Part shown: piece after piece, positions 61,935-64,000 of the stretch
Layout of the letters: each line of letters begins with the position of its first letter
How positions within the stretch are numbered: position 1 is the first letter of the stretch
Assembly (NCBI RefSeq): GCF_016722785.1
Contig: NZ_JAEQNE010000004.1
Location: 124,001 to 188,000 of the forward strand
Reading direction: 5' to 3'
Source: Ramlibacter monticola
GTDB lineage: Bacteria; Pseudomonadota; Gammaproteobacteria; Burkholderiales; Burkholderiaceae_C
DNA length: 64,000 nucleotides
Notes under the pieces: model-generated
What the model saw: the letters and a program-made list of their open reading frames with translations, nothing else
Told to the model about the DNA's origin: nothing
The model's database searches: none
Made by a program: the position numbers and the translations under genes

Positions 61935-62875
61935 GGGGCCGACTTGCGCGAGGCGTCGTAGGCGTCCACGATGCGCGCCACCAGCGGGTGCCGCACCACG
62001 TCGGCGCTGGTGAAGCGGGTGTGCGCGATGCCCTTCACGCGCTTGAGCACCCGTTCCGCATCGACCAGCCCCGACAGCATGCCCTTGGGGAGGTCGACCT
62101 GGCTGATGTCGCCGTTCACCACCGCCTTGCTGCCGAAGCCGATGCGCGTGAGGAACATCTTCATCTGCTCGGGCGTCGTGTTCTGCGCCTCGTCGAGGAT
62201 CACAAAGGCGTTGTTCAGGGTGCGCCCGCGCATGAAGGCCAGCGGGGCGATCTCCAGCGCGTTGCGCTCGAACGCCTTGACGACGCGGTCGAAGCCCATG
62301 AGGTCGTACAGCGCGTCGTACAGCGGGCGCAGGTACGGGTCCACCTTCTGCGTCAGGTCGCCGGGCAGGAAGCCGAGCTTCTCGCCCGCCTCCACGGCGG
62401 GGCGGGTGAGCACGATGCGCTGCACCGCGTTGCGCTCCAGCGCGTCGACCGCGCAGGCCACGGCGAGGTAGGTCTTGCCGGTGCCGGCCGGCCCGATGCC
62501 GAAGGTGATGTCGTGGTTGGTGATGTTGTCCAGGTACACGCTCTGGTTGGGCGTGCGGGCCTTGAGGTCCGCGCGGCGCGTGTGCAGGACCAGGGCGCCG
62601 TCCTCGTCCTCCTCCATCATCGCGCCGTCGCCGGCCAGCATCAGCTGCACCTTCTCCTTCGCGATGCTGCGGGAGGACATCTCGTACATCGCCTGCAGGA
62701 CGTCCATGGCGCGCTGCGCCTTGGCCCGGGGCCCTTCGACCCGGAAGTGCTCGGCGCGGTGCCCGATGCGGACCTGCAGCGCCTCCTCGATGGTGCGGAG
62801 GTGTTCGTCCATGGCGCCGCAGAGGTGCGAGAGCCGGGAGTTGTTCAAGGGGCTGAAGGCGTGTCGGAGAATCAA
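61931..62875 (-). CDS. ybeZ: PhoH-like ATPase (YbeZ)
   Basis: A 314-residue PhoH-family ATPase that partners YbeY. The P-loop is [18 protein letters not shown], with [39 protein letters not shown] (Walker B) and [11 protein letters not shown] start at a TTG at 62875 (reading [19 protein letters not shown]), because the N-x-R-L-x-x-LCG block also occurs in E. coli YbeZ; the first ATG (62812) would lose it. It is divergent from ruvA with 27 bp between starts. Confidence 0.92.
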   Translation of the reverse strand: MILRHAFSPLNNSRLSHLCGAMDEHLRTIEEALQVRIGHRAEHFRVEGPRAKAQRAMDVLQAMYEMSSRSIAKEKVQLMLAGDGAMMEEDEDGALVLHTRRADLKARTPNQSVYLDNITNHDITFGIGPAGTGKTYLAVACAVDALERNAVQRIVLTRPAVEAGEKLGFLPGDLTQKVDPYLRPLYDALYDLMGFDRVVKAFERNALEIAPLAFMRGRTLNNAFVILDEAQNTTPEQMKMFLTRIGFGSKAVVNGDISQVDLPKGMLSGLVDAERVLKRVKGIAHTRFTSADVVRHPLVARIVDAYDASRKSAP

Positions 62876-62902
62876 CGTGATAATCCCGGGAGAGGGATCG
62901 CA

Positions 62903-63478
62903 ATGATAGGCAAATTGACGGGGACGCTGAGCGAGAAGAACCCGCCGCAGGTGCTGGTGGACTGCCATGGCGTCGGCTACGAGGTCGACGTTCCCATGAG
63001 CACCTTCTACAACCTGCCCGGCGTCGGCGAGAAGGTGTCGCTGCTGACGCACTTCGTCGTGCGCGAGGACGCGCAGATCCTGTTCGGCTTCGGCTCCGCC
63101 GGCGAGCGCGAAGCCTTCCGCCAGCTCATCCGGATTTCGGGCGTGGGCCCGCGCACCGCGCTGGCGGTGCTGAGCGGCATGAGCGTGGGCGACATCGGCC
63201 AGGCCGTCACGCAGCAGGACGCGAGCCGGCTGGTGAAGATCCCCGGCATCGGCAAGAAGACCGCGGAGCGGCTGCTGCTGGAGCTCAAAGGCAAGATCGG
63301 CGCCGACCTGGGCCACGTCGGCACGGGGCCGGTCGACGACCACCAGGGTGACATCCTGCAGGCGCTGGTGGCCCTGGGCTACAGCGACAAGGAGGCGCAG
63401 GCCGCCCTGAAGTCGCTGCCGAAGGACGTGAGCGTGAGCGATGGCATCAAGCAGGCGCTGAAGGCACTGGCCCGATGA
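62903..63478 (+). CDS. ruvA: Holliday junction DNA helicase RuvA
   Basis: RuvA of 191 residues, the junction-binding tetramer. Domain I starts [16 protein letters not shown], the helix-hairpin-helix domain II has [16 protein letters not shown] and [20 protein letters not shown], and domain III (about 145-191) ends in [20 protein letters not shown] strong GGGAGAGGGA SD precedes the ATG. The partner ruvB starts 91 bp downstream. Confidence 0.97.
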   Translation: MIGKLTGTLSEKNPPQVLVDCHGVGYEVDVPMSTFYNLPGVGEKVSLLTHFVVREDAQILFGFGSAGEREAFRQLIRISGVGPRTALAVLSGMSVGDIGQAVTQQDASRLVKIPGIGKKTAERLLLELKGKIGADLGHVGTGPVDDHQGDILQALVALGYSDKEAQAALKSLPKDVSVSDGIKQALKALAR

Positions 63479-63502
63479 GCGCCGCACGGCCGCCCGAAGG
63501 CG

Positions 63503-63563
63503 CTCGCCCCCTCCGCTTGCGGAGGGCGGAGGCGCAGGCCGCGCAGCGGACCAGCCTGGGGGA
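63503..63563. repeat. GC-rich intergenic repeat between ruvA and ruvB
   Basis: CCCCTCCGC-TT-GCGGAGGGC (8-bp arms) is followed by GGCGCAGGCCGC and CTGGGGGAGG. It resembles the same class of CTCC/GGAGG-rich intergenic palindromes as the insert at 27052-27090 in uvrA. It lies inside the ruvAB operon and supplies the GGAGG SD of ruvB. Confidence 0.45.
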
Positions 63564-63569
63564 GGACTC

Positions 63570-64000
63570 GTGACCATCCAGACCGACGACTTCGCGCCGC
63601 CGCCGTCCAAGCGGGTCGTTTCCGCCGCGCCGGTGTCGCCGGCCGAAGAGGCGCTGGAGCGGGCCCTTCGGCCGAAAGGCCTGAAGGAATACGTCGGCCA
63701 GGCCAAGACGCGCGAGCAGCTGGAGATCTTCATCGGCGCGGCCCGCAAGCGCGGCGAGGCGCTGGACCACGTGCTGCTGTTCGGCCCCCCTGGCCTCGGC
63801 AAGACGACGCTGTCGCACATCATCGCCCACGAGCTGGGCGTGAACCTGCGCCAGACCTCCGGCCCAGTGCTGGAGAAGCCCAAGGACCTGGCCGCGCTGC
63901 TGACCAACCTGGAGCGCAACGACGTCCTGTTCATCGACGAGATCCACCGCCTCTCGCCGGTGGTGGAGGAAATCCTCTACCCCGCGCTGGAGGACTACCA
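63570..64000 (+). CDS. ruvB: Holliday junction branch migration ATPase RuvB, partial
   Basis: N-terminal 143 residues of RuvB, the AAA+ motor of branch migration, cut by the window end. Seen: [23 protein letters not shown], Walker [19 protein letters not shown], and Walker [21 protein letters not shown]. It begins with GTG at 63570 after GGGGGAGG, giving an N-terminal tail [16 protein letters not shown] typical of this order. Confidence 0.96.
   Translation, partial: MTIQTDDFAPPPSKRVVSAAPVSPAEEALERALRPKGLKEYVGQAKTREQLEIFIGAARKRGEALDHVLLFGPPGLGKTTLSHIIAHELGVNLRQTSGPVLEKPKDLAALLTNLERNDVLFIDEIHRLSPVVEEILYPALEDY

Overview
The window is 64 kb of high-GC, densely coding chromosome from a betaproteobacterium, most likely Burkholderiales and Comamonadaceae-like (Ramlibacter/Variovorax type). 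I infer this from the leucine-degradation cluster, the double-length UvrA, the Bug/TctC binding protein, the SAH riboswitch in front of ahcY, and the block rplM-rpsI-DUF6776-bactofilin-erpA-anmK-M23 peptidase-tyrS. I saw no tRNA, rRNA, CRISPR array, intact insertion sequence or prophage. The two edge genes (nitrile hydratase activator at 1, ruvB at 64000) are cut.

Region 1 (1-3340) is a cobalt-type nitrile hydratase locus on the minus strand: alpha subunit, beta subunit, a Crp/Fnr-type regulator and the activator, with a small antisense lipoprotein gene lodged between the two subunits and a His-rich RcnB-like periplasmic protein upstream. Region 2 (3341-6529) is an anaerobic ribonucleotide reductase operon. 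Its promoter carries an FNR-like site and two NrdR boxes. The reductase ORF lacks its glycyl radical domain, which is supplied by a separate 61-residue ORF before nrdG. Region 3 (6536-18420) holds a branched-chain-amino-acid-type binding protein, an AraC regulator and the leucine/isovalerate cluster (mccB, methylglutaconyl-CoA hydratase, a DUF4126 membrane protein, mccA, then a hydroxyacid reductase, HMG-CoA lyase and three small coupled genes).

Region 4 (18592-31501) has an MHS-type transporter, a second binding protein and a 1974-residue UvrA made of two fused UvrA copies. A perfect 25-bp inverted repeat lies in frame in its inter-copy linker. Several surface or transport proteins follow. 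Region 5 (31574-36708) has an OmpR-type two-component system, a CTTAAC-N5-CTTAAC box, a candidate structured RNA ending in a terminator, and an 866-residue secreted Ig-like protein. Region 6 (36764-43111) has a HAD phosphatase, an S41 peptidase lipoprotein, prfC, and convergent genes for a LigD-type polymerase and an ATP-dependent DNA ligase.

Region 7 (43112-46368) is the SAH riboswitch operon ahcY-tlyA-metF, tying S-adenosylhomocysteine recycling to an RNA methyltransferase and methyl-folate supply. Region 8 (46373-56530) holds a fructosamine-kinase-like gene, tandem CAP-domain proteins, rlmJ, and the ribosomal/cell-wall/Fe-S/tRNA-synthetase block. Region 9 (56712-64000) has an ankyrin/heme-binding pair next to a FixJ-type two-component system with a perfect 18-bp palindrome between them, then a CDF metal exporter, dtd, ybeY-phoH, and ruvA-ruvB.

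The observations I rate highest are the split class III reductase with its regulatory sites, the inverted repeat inside uvrA, and the candidate structured RNA next to the two-component operator.
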